Positions 21,701 through 36,338 are shown, counted from the stretch's first letter. The stretch is 64,000 nt of DNA from Selaginella tamariscina (GCA_003024785.1 PUQB01000051.1:393430-457429), one strand, 5' to 3'. The notes: generated by a model not told the origin, from the letters alone. Numbers and translations: made by a program.

Positions 21701-24700
21701 TGACAGAAGTAGATGAAACTCAAGTGCTTAACCCCTGTTTTTATACTCACATACACAGAAGCATTTCTAGCTACTACAATACTTTAATTAAATCACTTGC
21801 ATTTCTAGCTACGGAAACACTATAATTAAGTCACTTTTAATCAATTTTATTGCTTTAAAGTCATATACATATATATAAGTGACACCTCCAAAACACATGC
21901 ATAAATACATACATTGTGTCCCATAACTTGTGCACGATATAATAATCCAACTTAAGACATTGGCTACTCAGTATTTATAAAGATGGACAAAGAATGGATA
22001 TTTATATAAATCGTTTTCTAGTGAAAAATCCATTTCTCATGTTCGAATATTCTATTAGCCAGTCAAATAAGAAAAGAAGATTTAACCAGGTTGTGAAACG
22101 ACTCTACACGTATAAATATAAGTCCCTGGTGTTTTATTATCTCATACTTTATTCCATGCATATGATATAATGCCTAGTCTAATTCCAGATTAACTGTCTA
22201 GATTTATTTGAAGTTGAAAAGTGAAGTTTACTTATCAAATGTATAATATATTACATGTGTCTACTTATATTACCGATTTAAGTTCCTGAAAATATTGATT
22301 AAAGAATTCACCTAAAAAAAAGTATATATATATTACTTCATTATACAAAGGATCAAATAAACTGTATGCTAATTCCATTGAAGAACTTATAAATAATTCG
22401 GTTTATCACGCTTCAGACCTTGACCGGTCTTGTTATATGCACGGTATGTGGCACGCCGGTCACGAGCTATTTCACATACGGCAAATATTCTTAAAGAGTG
22501 TCTAGTTTTGCCATTTAATTGACATGGCATGCTGACTCAGCGTTGTTTTGTCTAGTAAAGGTTTAGTATAAAGGAAAAATTTAAAATAAAAGATAAAAAG
22601 AAATTTTATTTACTAAAAGATTTATAAGAAGAAAGTATATTAAGGAGAAAAGCATTTTTATCTTAAAAAAAAAAGATAAACAAAAGAATATAGGTATGCT
22701 TAAAGTCGTAATTTAAAATTAAGAATAACTTATAAACACGAATAAGAAAATATAAAGAACGAAAAGAGAGACTAATTAAATTAAACACAAGAATAATTCA
22801 CAATTTCAAAACGTTAAAAACTTAATTATAACTTGCTTTACTAAGAATATTTTTAGTATTGAATATTTTAAAAATTTATATAAACCATTAATTCCAATGT
22901 GTGATTTTGAGTACCACTCCTCAAAATACTTTAGTATGTTCCTTGTTAATGACTATATATATGTATTAAATGTTTTTTTTTAATATTCTAATGCACATTA
23001 AGATATCGTATCAACATATGTTAAAACATATTTTGGCATCAATATTAATACCATATTAATAATATTGGAATATATAAATAAAACTTGTCTAAATTATATT
23101 GTTAAGACCAAAGAATTATATTAATTTAGACAGGTTATTTTTATATAGGTTAATTAAATAAAAATTAAAGTCTAGACCTATTCATTTAGACATGTTATTA
23201 ATTTAAACAATATTAATTTAGATAGGTATTATATGAGGATTGGTAGTTCATGCATGAAAATTATTAATTAATTAATTTCTTTGTAATGATTAAATATTAA
23301 TATTTGGCTCTAAAAATGTATTAAAACCACATTGTTAATTTTAAAATTAAATTTATAAACTGTAAATTTAAATATTTTTATTTAATTTAAATTAAAAATA
23401 AGATTTTTATGTTCAAACATAAATCTCACTTATGATTAAAATATTAAAAAAAATATATTAAAATTAATAAGCTTACATTTTTGTTGGAATTAATATTGTA
23501 TTTATTTATAAACAATAAACACATTTAAGCTACAGAATATAATTTTTTTAAAAAATATAAAGGTTTATAAGAAGATTTTTAAATTTTCTAGAAAATTAAA
23601 ATTATGAATATTCAAATGATTACAATTAATCTAAGTGACTACCCTCCAAAACAATAAAAAGAATACAGGATCCAATCAAATGTAAAAAACAAAGAGTCCT
23701 TATATGTAATAATAATTTAATAATTAACTATTTTTTTAATTATATAAACAAATGTTATTTAAAGTAATACCCTTCTCTTACATTGAGTTTTTCTTGTATT
23801 TTTTTATTCTTTTTTAACTAGTACATACATTATTTATTAATAATAATTCCTTGAATAAATCAAATTAAATTTTATTTTCACCTTTATAAAGGTAAACCAT
23901 TTCCTTTCATTGTCTCAATTATCTCAATTGCTTGAAATATAAATTAACCAATGTTTACATTTTAAAATTCTAACTTGTTCTACATAATACAAGTCGCTCG
24001 CTCTCATGCACACTTATAATATAAAATGATTACATAGTTTAGATATGTCCATTGTATTTTATATACATTATATATATTTTGATGCATATATATACATAAA
24101 TGTATAATATACAATTTACATAAACAAATATTGGCTAGGGAACTTTTAGCAAGCCTTAAACTTAAGCTATCTTGCTTGATAAACTATTTGGAAAAAATTA
24201 TTTAATGCCTAAAAAAGATTTAATATGTTTTGAACCTTGCATATTTAAATACTTATTTAAAATTTACCCTCAATTACAATGCCACATAAATTCTCTATAC
24301 ACTTAATATATGAATAAAATATTCTCAATATTCTCTCTATATTACGTGTCAAGTTTTTCCATTTTATATATAAATAATATGCCTTAGATATGCTACATTT
24401 TATATCTATGATTCATGATGAACTGCAAAAATTAAACAATTGAATTAAGGTATTCATGGGTAATAAAAAGAAGCTAAATAAGCAACAGTTGAATATATTT
24501 TAAATTTTTTTTAAAAATTTAATATGTAATAAACATAATATCAATACTAATATATGTATAAAGATTAAAATGGAGAATATTTTTTAAGAAGGCTTTTAAA
24601 TAGGGCAATGTGTAATGAAGAAGGCAATGAGGAACTAAATCAATATTATTTATAAAAAATAATTCAAACTAGATCATTAAATAGAAGAAACAATGTAATT

Positions 24701-26749
24701 ATGATTTTCAAATAAAATGGAAATATAAATGTCTGTGCACACACTTTATTTATGTAAATGAAAACTAAAAATAAAATTGAATTTTAAGTAACAAAATCCA
24801 TTTGTAAATAATGTCATAAAACTGTCTAGGTGCAACGAACGAGCACAAAGATGTTGAATATTTTTGTAAAGATAAAAAGAAACAAGTCATGCTTCTCATT
24901 CTTAAACATATAAAATATATTTTATTTAAAGAGATTAAAATAATCATTATAGTTATGCAATATAATTTTATATAAAACGAAGTTCTCTCATGAAGTTGTT
25001 TACTCCTTTTTGTAAGTTCAACATGTATTTAAGAATTCTTATAATATTTATTTTAATGATGAGTATGGAAGTTATGTTTGCACAAGTAGTGACATGAAAT
25101 TTCCAAAAGTTTTAATGCAAACACTTTGAAAGAAGTCCATTTAGTTTATTTGTGCCAACCCATCCTTCTTTTTAGTTATAAATGATAATTTAATAAAGTA
25201 TAGAACCACATATGATTAATATGTTATTTTATTTAGATGATGATAAAAGAGGTGTTGTTAAATCTACATTTTGCTCTTTATTTAAGATTAATGATGATGA
25301 TTTAATAACTAAACATAAAATGATTAAAAACTAATAGTTGAAATGGAATTTTTAGTTGATATATGTGTTGGTTCAAAATGCAAGTGTCATGATTTGTTTG
25401 TAACATTTAATTGATAACTAAGATGAAAAAATGATTCTAGTTATATTTTAAGTTGTTGTTTAGCTCATATAAATAATTTTACAATTGGCAAAATTGTGAA
25501 AATTTTCATAATAATTGATAGTAGAAAACTTGTCGATAAAATATATAAATTTATTATTAATTTAGCTCAATAGTTAAACCAATAAAGCATCTTAAAAAAA
25601 AATTTAACATTAACAAATAAGTATATTACAAATTCATAAGGTTTGTTAATTATTTTGTGACTTAATTATGCAATAATAATGGAGATTATGTCTACTTTGC
25701 TTTTCATATTTCAAGTTGATCCTCACACAATGCTATATATAGTGCTCTGTGGTTCAATGAGATATTCATATATTAATTGATATTTTTGGAGAATTGAATA
25801 ATCTCAATCCAAAGTTACATTAGAATTTAATTAATATGACTAATGTATTTGGATTTTTTGTGGCTTTAAAACAACATCTCTTAGAAATTTCTAAGGATTT
25901 TAATTATGGGAACAAGATATCTTTACTCTTTTGTCTAACAAAGATTAAAGAAATTATCATTTTCATGAACAAGTACAATTAAGGCTAAACTCACGTTCTC
26001 ACTTATACAATACAAGAAAAACTAGCAATAGCTTTATTCAACAAGTACAAGACATTTTAGATGTTAGAGTAACTCAAGATATGTCATTCTTCAATGTTAT
26101 AAAATTCTTTTTTCCAAATAAGCACCTAGCTAAGAATGATTCATAAGTATATAAATATGCTTCTTGGTTGGTTGAGAATTTGAACGAGTCAATTTAAAGG
26201 TTTGGTGAATGACACCAAGTGTATGGGAGAGTCCATAGGGTTTGTTTGTTAATTAGATATTAATTCTCCCACTAAAAAGGGTTTATAATCATGGGCTATT
26301 TACAAAGATTTAGTAAGCAAAAATAGGTTTTTCTACACAAAACTTCATTAAAAATGCACTTATAGATTCCACGAAGGTTTTCATTTTAAACATGCATAGG
26401 ATCATTTACTTGAATAGATAAGAATATAAAAACATGGATTAGGAAGCTACTTACAATGAACGAGTGCAATGAAAAATTATCATTGTGGTGGTGAAATGTA
26501 ATTTAATTTTGCATTACATAAGGAATGACCAATATTATTTTTGCCATGCATTATCAGAGGTCACACTTAAAAGTTGCCTTGCACATTTGAAATGTGACAA
26601 TACCTGTAAAAGCCATAATATAGAGTCATCAAAACTTGTTAAAAAGAACTGAGGAGATAAGGAAAGCCCTGCCCTAATAATTATATAAACCAAAATAATA
26701 ACGTTTAATTTATTTCTTGTAGTTTTTAATTAAAAATAAAAATAGTACA
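21701..26749. other. Long AT-rich intergenic region
   Basis: No gene is recognised over about 5 kb. The stretch at 25.0-26.3 kb on the plus strand keeps longer, less repetitive sequence and may be a decayed coding element, but no motif is firm enough to name. Motifs shared with other inter-extensin spacers, such as CATGTTCAAACATAAATCTCA and TTAATTTTAAAATTAAATTATAAA, are near 23.3-23.4 kb. This ties the region to the duplicated units to the right (compare 31.85, 33.9 and 38.4 kb). Confidence 0.5.
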
Positions 26750-26999
26750 TACATTATATATAATAATAATTTCTCATAAGTACACCCTTAAATAAATCCA
26801 ATAAAATTTCTTCAGTCTTTGACCTTCTATCTCTGTTCACTTGCATTTTGAAATATAAGTTAATCCTAATGTTTCCATTTTGAAATTCTACCCGTTTTAC
26901 GTAATGCACACGCACCTTATATATATATTCTTTCATATACATACATACATACATACATAATATGTATGTGTGTGTGTGTGTATAATATGCAATTTACAT

Positions 27000-27133
27000 A
27001 AATATAAGCTACCAATATCAAGTAGTCGTCTTGACTTGTAGCGAACCTCGGACTGGAGTTCTCTTGTTTGACGGACCTGTTTTCTGACTGTCTGGAAAAA
27101 GTAGACATGGATCTCGGAACTTTTGAGCCAAAT
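27000..27133 (-). pseudogene. Dioxygenase-exon fragment 1
   Basis: Minus strand reads IHVYFFQTVRKQVRQTRELQ, matching the dioxygenase-like exon at 3063-3461 over its start only. Nothing of the catalytic core is left. Confidence 0.75.
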
Positions 27134-27145
27134 TAATGTTAAAAA

Positions 27146-27168
27146 GATGTCGTAACTGCTACGACATC
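27146..27168. promoter_or_regulatory. Unit hairpin 1
   Basis: GATGTCGTAAC and its inverted copy are separated by a single base, with one mismatched position. Recurs at the same place in other units. Confidence 0.5.
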
Positions 27169-27761
27169 TGTAAATTCTTGTTTGACAATAATGCACTTCT
27201 TTTGTATGTAATATAGCATAGGTCCAACGACTAGTGAAGTCCATTTGCAACTTTGAATGCTTTTATCGATACATTTGTCTTTGGTCTGATTATGACATTT
27301 GCATGTTTGCATTCTTGTACTGTCAATTCAAAGTTGTAAGGACATGCCTGACATGCACGACATTCAAGTTGTAAGTACAAGCCACTCCACAGAAATAGAC
27401 CAACGCGCTTTAGCTCACGGGTCACTGGGACCTATCCAGCCAACTAATGCAACAACAGCGACCTGCACATCGCGAGAAGCTTGACCTCTCTCTCACACAT
27501 ACACAAACACAATTTTTTCAACTTTGAATGCTTCTAGTGATGTATTTGTCAATTGAAAGTCCACATTGCGTAGCACACAAGATACCAACCAGCAGAAGCT
27601 CTCTCTCTCTCTCTCATACAAACACATTTTTTGCAAATTTGAATGCTTCTACACCAGATGCTAACATATGCAACATCTCACCAGAAGCGCTCTCTCTCTC
27701 ACACACACACACGCACACAGACACGGTTACTGTTAAAAGAAGAAAACGCTTTATTACTCTA

Positions 27762-28671
27762 TCAAGCCGAGCGACATCTCATGTGGCCTGGAGTCGGATA
27801 CACAACTGGCGGGTTCGTCACGGTAGGAGTCCTTGGAGCAGTCAGGTAAGGCACCTGCGTATTCTTGTAAACAAGCGGCGACTTGTACTCCGGAGAAGGC
27901 TTGTACACAGGCGAGACAGGAGCCGGTTGGTGATGTGAGTACGGAGGTGAACCCTTGAACTTGGGCGGAGGTGGTGACACGTAGTACACTGGTGGAGGGC
28001 CAGGCTGGTGGTACGGAGGAGGACTCTTTTTATGGTGGACAGGTGGGGACTTGTAAACAGGTGATGGTACATGAACAGGGGGTGGGTTAGTGTAAACCGG
28101 AGGGGGTTTAGTGTAAACTGGTGGTGGTGCAGGAGATGGAACATACGGAGGTGGTGACACGTAGTGGTACGGAGGAGGACTCTTTTATGGTGGACAGGTG
28201 GGGACTTGGAAACAGGTGATGGTGGGTTAGTGTAAACCGGAGGGGGTTTAGTGTAAACTGGTGGTGGTGCAGGAGATGGAACATACGGAGGTGGTGACAC
28301 GTAGTGGTACGGAGGAGGACTCTTTTATGGTGGACAGGTGGGGACTTGGAAACAGGTGGGTACATGAACAGGGGGTGGGTTAGTGTAAACCGGAGGGGTT
28401 TAGTGTAAACTGGTGGTGGTGCAGGAGATGGAACATACGGAGGTGGTGACATGTAGTGGTACGGAGGAGGACTCTTTTTATGGTGGACAGGTGGGGACTT
28501 GGAACAGGTGATGGTACATGAACAGGGGTGGATTAGTGTAAACCGGAGGGGGTTTAGTGTAAACTGGTGGTGGAGGAGATGGAACATACTGGTGAGGGGA
28601 GCTTTGTAGTCAGTAGCCCCACATTGTACGATTATTGCTAGTAGTAAGAGCGAGAAGACCTTCATCTTCAT
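27762..28671 (-). pseudogene. Extensin-like hydroxyproline-rich protein 1
   Basis: Starts with a signal peptide (MKMKVFSLLLLAIIVQCGAT) and continues with extensin-type blocks: SPPPYVPSPAPPPVYTKPPP, SPPVHHKKSPPPYH, GSPPYSHHQPAPV, PSPEYKSP. Such proteins are secreted, hydroxylated, glycosylated and cross-linked in the cell wall. A unit of about 140 bases is repeated three times in the coding part (from about 28142, 28282 and 28434). The signal peptide and the long C-terminal block (27762-28160, 132 residues) are in different frames, with several shifts inside the repeats. So it is damaged or carries sequence errors in GC-rich repeats. Confidence 0.7.
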
Positions 28672-28699
28672 GATGTGAAACTACACAAATGTGAAACTA

Positions 28700-29990
28700 A
28701 AATGCTTGATGTGAAACTTACCTGCTCTGCACTGGAGTCTCTGAAGCTTTCCAATGTATGAGTGGTCATATATATACTCGTGTGTGAACGTGTTGGATGG
28801 TTCAACAACACAAAACAGCGTTTAATTAAATTAATTACTTTCAAGTATCTATTTTTTTCTTGAGGTTATTTTGTCTTCACTAAGGTATGATTCAAAGTCA
28901 AGTTTTTGTTGTGCTGACTGACATGACTAGAAGCGTGTTTGTAAACAATTAAACTTTTTAGGTTGTAAAAAGATTTAATATTAATCACAAATGCCCATCG
29001 CATCGAATGGCCAATTAATAATTAAGTAGTCTAAATTATTATAACCATTGTTAAAATGTCAAAGACAGAATTTGAATTAAAATATTAATTCTTTATGAAT
29101 TAAGAGTTAAATAATAATAAAAAAGCTAAACTAAACACAAAAACAACTCATAACTTGTATTACACTGGCAATGTTAAAAAACTTAATAGTAACTTCTTTT
29201 TATTGAAAATATTTTCAACATAAAACCTTCTAATGTATAATCTGGAGTTTAAAATTTTTGAAAATATTATAGTATTTACTTTAGTGTAAGATAACTACAG
29301 TAAATACATAGGTTACCTTAGTAATTAAGGTATATACGAAGCTAATTTTATAATATAGGATAATGTATTATGAATTTATAAGATTAATCCTGTATATACT
29401 TTAATTACTAGGGTAACTTACGTATTATCATAATTACATTACACTAGTCTTTATTCAATAATTATTAATCTTTGCTGAGTAGTTTTTTTTTTTTATCTTA
29501 GCCTATGAGTCTAACTGATTAAGAGACTGCACTATGTACTTCATTTAAACTGTCCATCGTGATTGCAGAGACATCAAAACCATTAAAATGATCTTGTGAC
29601 TAGGAAGATTAATTAATTCAATAGTTGCGATTATAGATGGTGACTTGGCAATATCTTTACATTTAAATTAGGGTCTATAAATTATTTGTAAAATGTATTC
29701 CATCCCACCAAAGAAACTCTACACCATCTAATGTTGTAAACAAATGTTAGTCAAGAGATGATGTCATGGTATATTCTTAATGTTTATACTGGAAAGTTGC
29801 ATCTAGTGAACAAACTCCTTGTGCATGCTTTGGTGGAAACTGCAGCTTGGTGGTATTGGTGGTATGGAAGAGACTTCATCGAATATGATAGTATAGAGGA
29901 GACTTCATCGAGGGCCAAGCTAATAGTATGGAGGACTCTTTTTATGGTGAACAGGTGGGGACTTGTAAACTGGTGATGGCATTGTTATTT
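28700..29990. other. Inter-unit spacer with an extensin remnant
   Basis: AT-rich spacer. Near 29800-29985 the minus strand keeps extensin-like scraps (TATGGAGGACTCTTTTTATGG followed by a GTGGGGACTTGTAAAC match), so a further unit has almost vanished here. Confidence 0.5.
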
Positions 29991-30061
29991 TATATACATT
30001 ATATATATTCAGATACATATATATACATAAATGTATAGTATACAATTACATAAACATATAT

Positions 30062-30160
30062 CTGAGTGAGCCTCGGACTGGAGTTGTCTCGCTTGACGGA
30101 CCTGTCTTTATCTCTCGAGGAAGTACACATGGATGTCGTATGATGGGAACTTTTGAGCAT
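30062..30160 (-). pseudogene. Dioxygenase-exon fragment 2
   Basis: Keeps the DNA behind HVYFL-like and VRQARQLQSEAH-like sense of the 3063-3461 exon, ending near GGAACTTTTGAGC. Too short to function. Confidence 0.65.
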
Positions 30161-30190
30161 TACATTAAGCTCTTAAGATTAATGTTAAAA

Positions 30191-30215
30191 AGATGTCGTA
30201 ACTGTTACGACATCT
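30191..30215. promoter_or_regulatory. Unit hairpin 2
   Basis: Perfect inverted repeat: AGATGTCGTAAC, one base, GTTACGACATCT. Confidence 0.55.
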
Positions 30216-30716
30216 GTAAGTTTTTGTTTGACAATATATACACTTCTCATATGTGTGTGTGTGTAGTATAGCTCTAACGACTATTGAAGTTCATTTGCAA
30301 CTTTGGTCTTTGGTCTGATTATGACATTTGCATGTTTGAATTCTTGTACTGTCAATTCAAAGTTGTAAGGATATGCTTAACATGCAGGACATTCAAGTTG
30401 TAAAGACAACATCTCACTAGAAGCTTGACGGATTGGCTCTCTCTCTCTCTCACGCACTGCTTCTAGTGATATATTTGTCAATACAAAGTCCACATTGCAT
30501 AGCACACAAGACGCCAACCAGCAGAAGCTCTCTCTCTCACACACGCACACACAAAAACACAAAGACAAACACAAAGTTTTGCTTCTAGTGATATTTTGTC
30601 AATTTAAGTTACAAGTGCACACCAGATGCTAAGTAGAAGCTCTCTCACACAGTTATTGCTAAAAGAAGAAAAGGCTTTATTACTCTACCAAGCCGACCAA
30701 ATCATTTATATATACA

Positions 30717-31061
30717 CGGCAGAAATCATCTCATCTAGTAGACTGGTGACGAATAGACAACTGGCGGGAGGAGCAGTCGGGTAAACAGTTGACGGCTTGT
30801 GCTTGTAAAAAGGCGGCCACTTGTACTCCGGTTGGTAATGTGAGTACGGAGGTGAACCTTGAACATGGGCGGAGGTGGTGACACGCAGTACACTGGTGGA
30901 GACTTCATTCCCGGACCAGGCTGGTGGCATGGAGGACTCTTTTTATGGTGGACAGGTGGGGACTTGTAAACAGGTGATGGTACATGAACTTAGTGTAAAC
31001 TGAAGGTGGTTTAGTGTAAACTGGTGGTGATTAGTAAGAGCGAGAAGACCTTCATCTCATG
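30717..31061 (-). pseudogene. Extensin-like remnant 2
   Basis: The start region survives (minus ATGAGATGAAGGTCTTCTCGC near 31.06 kb). Part of the proline-rich body also survives (GSPPYSHYQPEYKWPPFYKH near 30.8 kb), but most of the VYTKPPP repeats and the full signal peptide are lost. Confidence 0.65.
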
Positions 31062-31069
31062 ATGTGAAA

Positions 31070-32340
31070 CTGCCTGAACAAATGGAAAACTAAAATGCTT
31101 GAATGTGAAACTTACTTGCTTGCTCTGCACTGGGGTCTGAAGCTTTCGAGTGGTTATGAACAGTAAACAGCGTACATTGTAAAGCGTTGGTTCTCACATA
31201 TCTATTTTGTATTTAGTAGCCCTAACCCTAGGTAGGGCAGGGTTGTATTAGAAATTTTAATGTTCACTTGGTAATTACGTGTAGACCAGTCGCGGTCAAA
31301 ATGTCAAAATTAAAATTTAATAAAATATTAAATTTTAATGAATTGAATAGAAGAATAATAAAAGAGTTAAACACGAATAAATAAAGAGAATATAATAAAT
31401 AAAAGAGATTAATTAAATTAAACACAAGGATGATTTAAAACTTTACAATGTTAAAAACTTAATTGTAGCATGCTTTATTACAATTATTTTCAATATAGAT
31501 CATTTTAAAATTTATGAATCATTATTTTCAATATAATTTGAGTACCAATCCTAAAATACTTTACTATGTTCCTTGTTTTCGTGGCCAACGAGTGTGTATA
31601 TGTATAAAATGTATTTTTGAATATTGAATGCACATTTTAATATGGTATGTTAAGACATATTTTAGCATAGATATTAATATCGTATTAATATGCTTCATGA
31701 TATATAATAGATAATGTATGAAAATAATTTCTTTGCAAAGATTAATATTACGATTCATAGTTTCTTCTTTATGTTTGGCTTTGAAATGTATTAAAACCAC
31801 ATTGTTATATTTTTATAAATTATAAATTTAAATATTCTAATTTTATTTTTAAAATTAAAATAAAATTTTCATGTTCAAACATAAATCTCATTGATGATTT
31901 AAATATTAAAATAAAAATATAAAATTAATAAACTTACATTTGGTTGGAATTAACATTAGTAATGAATTCATTGCGTTACTGTAATTATTATGCGATAATA
32001 ATTTATTAATGTTATTTTTATTTACTTTTGCTTTATATATTATAAAATTTTTAATCCTTCTTAGTGATATAATATTTTTGACTTGCTCTTCAATGATACA
32101 ATATTATAAACTAATAAACATATTTAAGCTGCAGAATATAAAAATTATTTAAAACTATAAAGGTCTATAAACAGATTATCCTAAATTTATGAAAAACAAC
32201 TAAAATTATGAATATCAAAGATTATTGTTAACTTAAAAACAAACAACAGGAAGAATATGTAATAATAATATATAATTTAAGTTTTTAATTAATAAACAAA
32301 TGTTTAATTTATTTTAAAAGTAATACCCTTCTCTTACATT
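31070..32340. other. AT-rich spacer
   Basis: No gene seen. Shares spacer motifs with 23.3, 33.9 and 38.4 kb (CATGTTCAAACATAAATCTCA type). Confidence 0.5.
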
Positions 32341-32584
32341 TGAGTTTTTTGAATGCTCCTAGTGATATATCTGTCAATTCAAGTTACAAGGACTCCAAAC
32401 TGCAGTGCACACCAGATGCTAACGTCTGCAACATCTCAGCAGAAGCTTAATGAACTCTCTTGCTCTCCTCTCACACACAGGCCGCACACACGCACACACA
32501 GTGTTAAGAGAAGACGCTTTATTACTCTATCAAGCGAGCGAATCAAACCATATATATACGGCAGAAATCATCTCATTAATAGCT

Positions 32585-32890
32585 GGTGGCGGGGGCACCT
32601 TATACTCGTGAACAGGGGACTCTTGTATTCCGGAGAGGAAGACGGCTTATACACAGGGGGACAGGAGCCGGTTGGTATGCGAGTACGGAGGTGAACACTT
32701 GAACATGTGCGAGGTGGTGACACGTAGTATGGTGGAGACTCCATTCCCGGGCCAGGCTGGTAGTACGGAGGACTCTTTTGATGGTGGACAGGTGGGGACT
32801 TGTAAACAGGTGATGGTACATGAACAGGAGCTGCTGGTTTACTGTAAACCGGGGGTTTAGTGTAAACTGGTGGACAAGAGGTGGAACATA
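32585..32890 (-). pseudogene. Extensin-like remnant 3
   Basis: The minus strand holds scrambled SPPVHHKK-, YYQPGPG- and GSPPYS-like codons in several frames. No signal peptide is recognised upstream of 32.9 kb. The dioxygenase fragment and hairpin seen in other units are absent to its left. Confidence 0.6.
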
Positions 32891-33009
32891 CTGGGGAACA
32901 TTGTGCAGTTACTGCCTGTAATGTTTTTGCTTCAATGTGAAACTTACCTTCTCTGCTATGGAGCTCTGAAGCTTTCTATTGTACGAGTGGGTTATGTATA
33001 TACTCGTGT

Positions 33010-35270
33010 GAGTGTGTTGGGTGGTTCAATAACACTGATAGCATTTAATATAAATAAGATTATTTTGAGATGCAAAGTAAAATTTTTATTGCTGATAATT
33101 ATTAAAAACTTACTGACATATTAATAAGGACATTACGGTGAGGTAGGATACTGATTATTTTCTGCTGTCCTAAAAGGTAGTCACTTAAAACAGAGCGGAC
33201 CCTTGTAAGTTTCTTATTACTTAGACGCCGCGAGTTTAAGGTATATGAAATATTTAAAAAATATTTCAGGGTGATATAGGAATATAAAATATAAATTTTG
33301 TATTTTGTTTTCTTGGTTTTTAATTCAATTATCATTTGATATTTAAGGCCAAAATGCTAGGAATATATATAAATTAAAATATCAAATTTTTATGAATTAA
33401 AGAGAAATAAAAAAATAATAAAAAAGATTAATTAAACATAAGAACTGCTTATAACTTTATGTTGAACCGGAATGTTAAAATTATTTTTAACATAAAACTT
33501 TTTGAAAACTTAAATATTGCACATTAATATTTAAATAATAATATAGTTTTTACTTGTGTAATTGCTTACTAGACGATTGTGTAATGCTTGTTGTATAATT
33601 TTGTTATACATGAATGTTTTTAATAGTATTTTGAAGGTGCATCTTGGCATGAACATCATTATTAACAACATAATTTAATTATATTTGACATTGTATTAAT
33701 ATATTTTGATGGTTTTAATTTTCAAGTCATGCATAGGGATTAATAGTAATTAATTAGTTTTTTTTAATTGATATTTTGATTTATATTTTATTTTTATCCT
33801 CGACCTTGAATATATTTACATTGTATTAAAATCACATTGTTAATTTTAAAATTAAATTATAAATTATAAATTTAAATAATTTAATTTAAAAATCAAAAAT
33901 AAGATTTTCATGTTCAAATATAAATCTCATTAATGATTTTAAGCAAACACTCGCCCTCTTATTAGTTTATAAATATTTTATAGCATTTTAAAAGATAAAT
34001 TAATAAAATGCTATAAAATATTTTTGGGTTAATAGATTTTATTTACACTTATAATTTATTTTAAATAAACTTTGTTAAATTACATGTTTTTACATATTTT
34101 TTAAAACATTTTATTCATTAATTAAGTAATATTAATTAAATTACTACAAAGGGGTGTTTAAATAAAGAAGGGGTGGGTGTACACTTAGCAAACCTTTTTA
34201 ATTATTCAAATTAAAACATATTAAAATTTATAAATTTATATTTTAATTAGAATTAATCTTATTAATAATGAATTCACTATGTTATCATAATTATTTTGCA
34301 ATATCATGTAATTAATTCATTAATGCTGTTTTAAATCTAATTTAGTTTTATCTTAATTTTTTTTGTTATTACATAATATTTTTAAATTGCTCTTCACTGA
34401 TATTTTATTTATAATTATTAAAATATATTTAAGCTATAGAATATAAAGATTTTTTTAAAATATATAACTTTTATAAAACTTTATAAAATGATTATCTTAA
34501 ATTTATGAAAAGTAATTCAAATGACAAATAATTATTGTTGTTCTTTTCAAGCATAGTTACTTAAATTAATGTATGAAATTGATAAAAAAGAATTTGAGAA
34601 CATTAATTTAAAGAATTACATTTTATTTAAAAATAACATTAATAATTGTTATCATAATTGTTTTGCAATATTATGTAATTAATTTATTAATGCTATTTTT
34701 AACCTAATTTAGTTTTTCTTAATCTTATTACTCTTTAATGATAAAATATTGTATTTTATTTATAAATTATTAAAACATATTTAAGTTGTAGAATATAAAG
34801 ATTCTTTAAGAATATATAACTTTTATAAAACCTTATAAAAAATTTATTTTAATCTTATAAAAGTATTTCAAATGATGAATATTCAAAATATTAATAGTAA
34901 TTTAAATAACACTCTCGAAAAGAACAACAAGAATATGGAACTGGTAAAAAAAATTTTGGAACATTAATTTAAGGAACTAAGGCCCTTTAAATGGTATATA
35001 TGTAATTATAATATAATATAATATTTATTTTTTTATATAAACAAACGTTTAATTTATTTAAAAGTAATACCCTTCTTGTAATTTTTTTCTTTTCTAATTA
35101 GTACATACATTATATATTAATAATAATTTCTCATAAAACACAACCTTTCTTTACTTGAATAAATAGAATTAAATTTTTTTATTGCCTTTGTAAATATAAA
35201 CCATTTCATTTCATTCTCTCAATTATGCCCGTTTTGAAAAAATAAATTAACCTAATGTTTGCATTTTAAA
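33010..35270. other. AT-rich spacer with an internal duplication
   Basis: No gene. About 34.26-34.50 kb and 34.63-34.86 kb are related to each other (TTATCATAATTATTTTGCAATAT; then TTTAAGCTATAGAATATAAAGATT), and to 38.50-38.72 kb, showing local duplication of spacer DNA. Confidence 0.55.
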
Positions 35271-35425
35271 ATTCTAATCCGTTATGCGTAACGCACAATC
35301 GCACACGCACGTACACCTTATATTATATAATAGTATAAAATGATGATATAAGATATATCCCTTAGATAATATGCACATTGTTATTTATATACATTACACA
35401 CAACACACACAACCACACACACACA

Positions 35426-35475
<50 letters not shown>

Positions 35476-35483
35476 CATAGAGT

Positions 35484-35565
35484 TGTCTTGCTTGACAGAT
35501 CTGTTCTTTGACTGTATGGAGAAAGTACACATGGACGTATTATGATGGGAACTTTTGAGGCATAT
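35484..35565 (-). pseudogene. Dioxygenase-exon fragment 3
   Basis: Short match to the N-terminal part of the 3063-3461 exon (GTCTTGCTTGACAGATCTGTT and the CATGGACGTATTATGATGG region), with an adjacent GT/TA microsatellite. Confidence 0.6.
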
Positions 35566-35595
35566 ACATAATGCTCTCAAAATCAATGTTAAAAA

Positions 35596-35618
35596 GATGT
35601 CGTAACTGTTATGACGTC
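35596..35618. promoter_or_regulatory. Unit hairpin 3
   Basis: GATGTCGTAAC, one base, GTTATGACGTC: the same hairpin with two decayed positions. Confidence 0.45.
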
Positions 35619-36338
35619 TGTGAGTTTTTGTTTGACAATATATACACTTCTTTTATATATATATATATATATATGCGAGCATAGGTCCAACGACTATTGA
35701 AGTTCTTGAATGTTTTAGTAATACATTTTCTTATTATGACGTTTGCAAGTTTGAATTCTTACATTCAAGTGACAACATTTCACTAGAAGCTTGACGGACT
35801 GGATCTCTCTCCCACACACACGTTGCTTCAGTGATATATTTGTCAATACAAAGTCGACATTGCATAGCACACAAGATGCCAACCAGCAGACGTTCTCTCT
35901 CTTCCACACACACCAAACACAAACACGCAAACCCACCACAAACACAATTTTTTTAACTTTGAATAATTCTAGTGTCAATTCAAAGTCCACATGGCAAAGC
36001 CCACCAGATGCCTCTCTCTCTCTCACACCACACACACACACACGCACACTCACTCTCTCTCTCACACACACACTTTTATCAATTTTGAATGCTTCTAGTG
36101 ATATATTTGTCAATTCAAGCTACAAGGACTCCAAACTGCCCAGTGCTAACATATGCAACATCTCAGAAGCTTGATGAACTCTCTCTCTCTCTCTCACACC
36201 ACACACACACAACACACACACCACACACACACACAGGCACAGGCACAGGCACACACACACAGTGTTAAGAGAAGAAAACGTTTTATTACTCTATCCCGCC
36301 GAGCGAATCAAAAAAATATATATACGGCAGAAATCATC

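Noticed and set aside
25000-26300. Decayed hAT-like transposase
   Set aside because: Some plus-strand stretches look like old coding sequence, but no motif was specific enough to support a family.
36180-36250. Ser/His/Thr-rich frames in CT/CA tracts before extensin genes
   Set aside because: Simple-sequence translation in the minisatellite; no protein signal.
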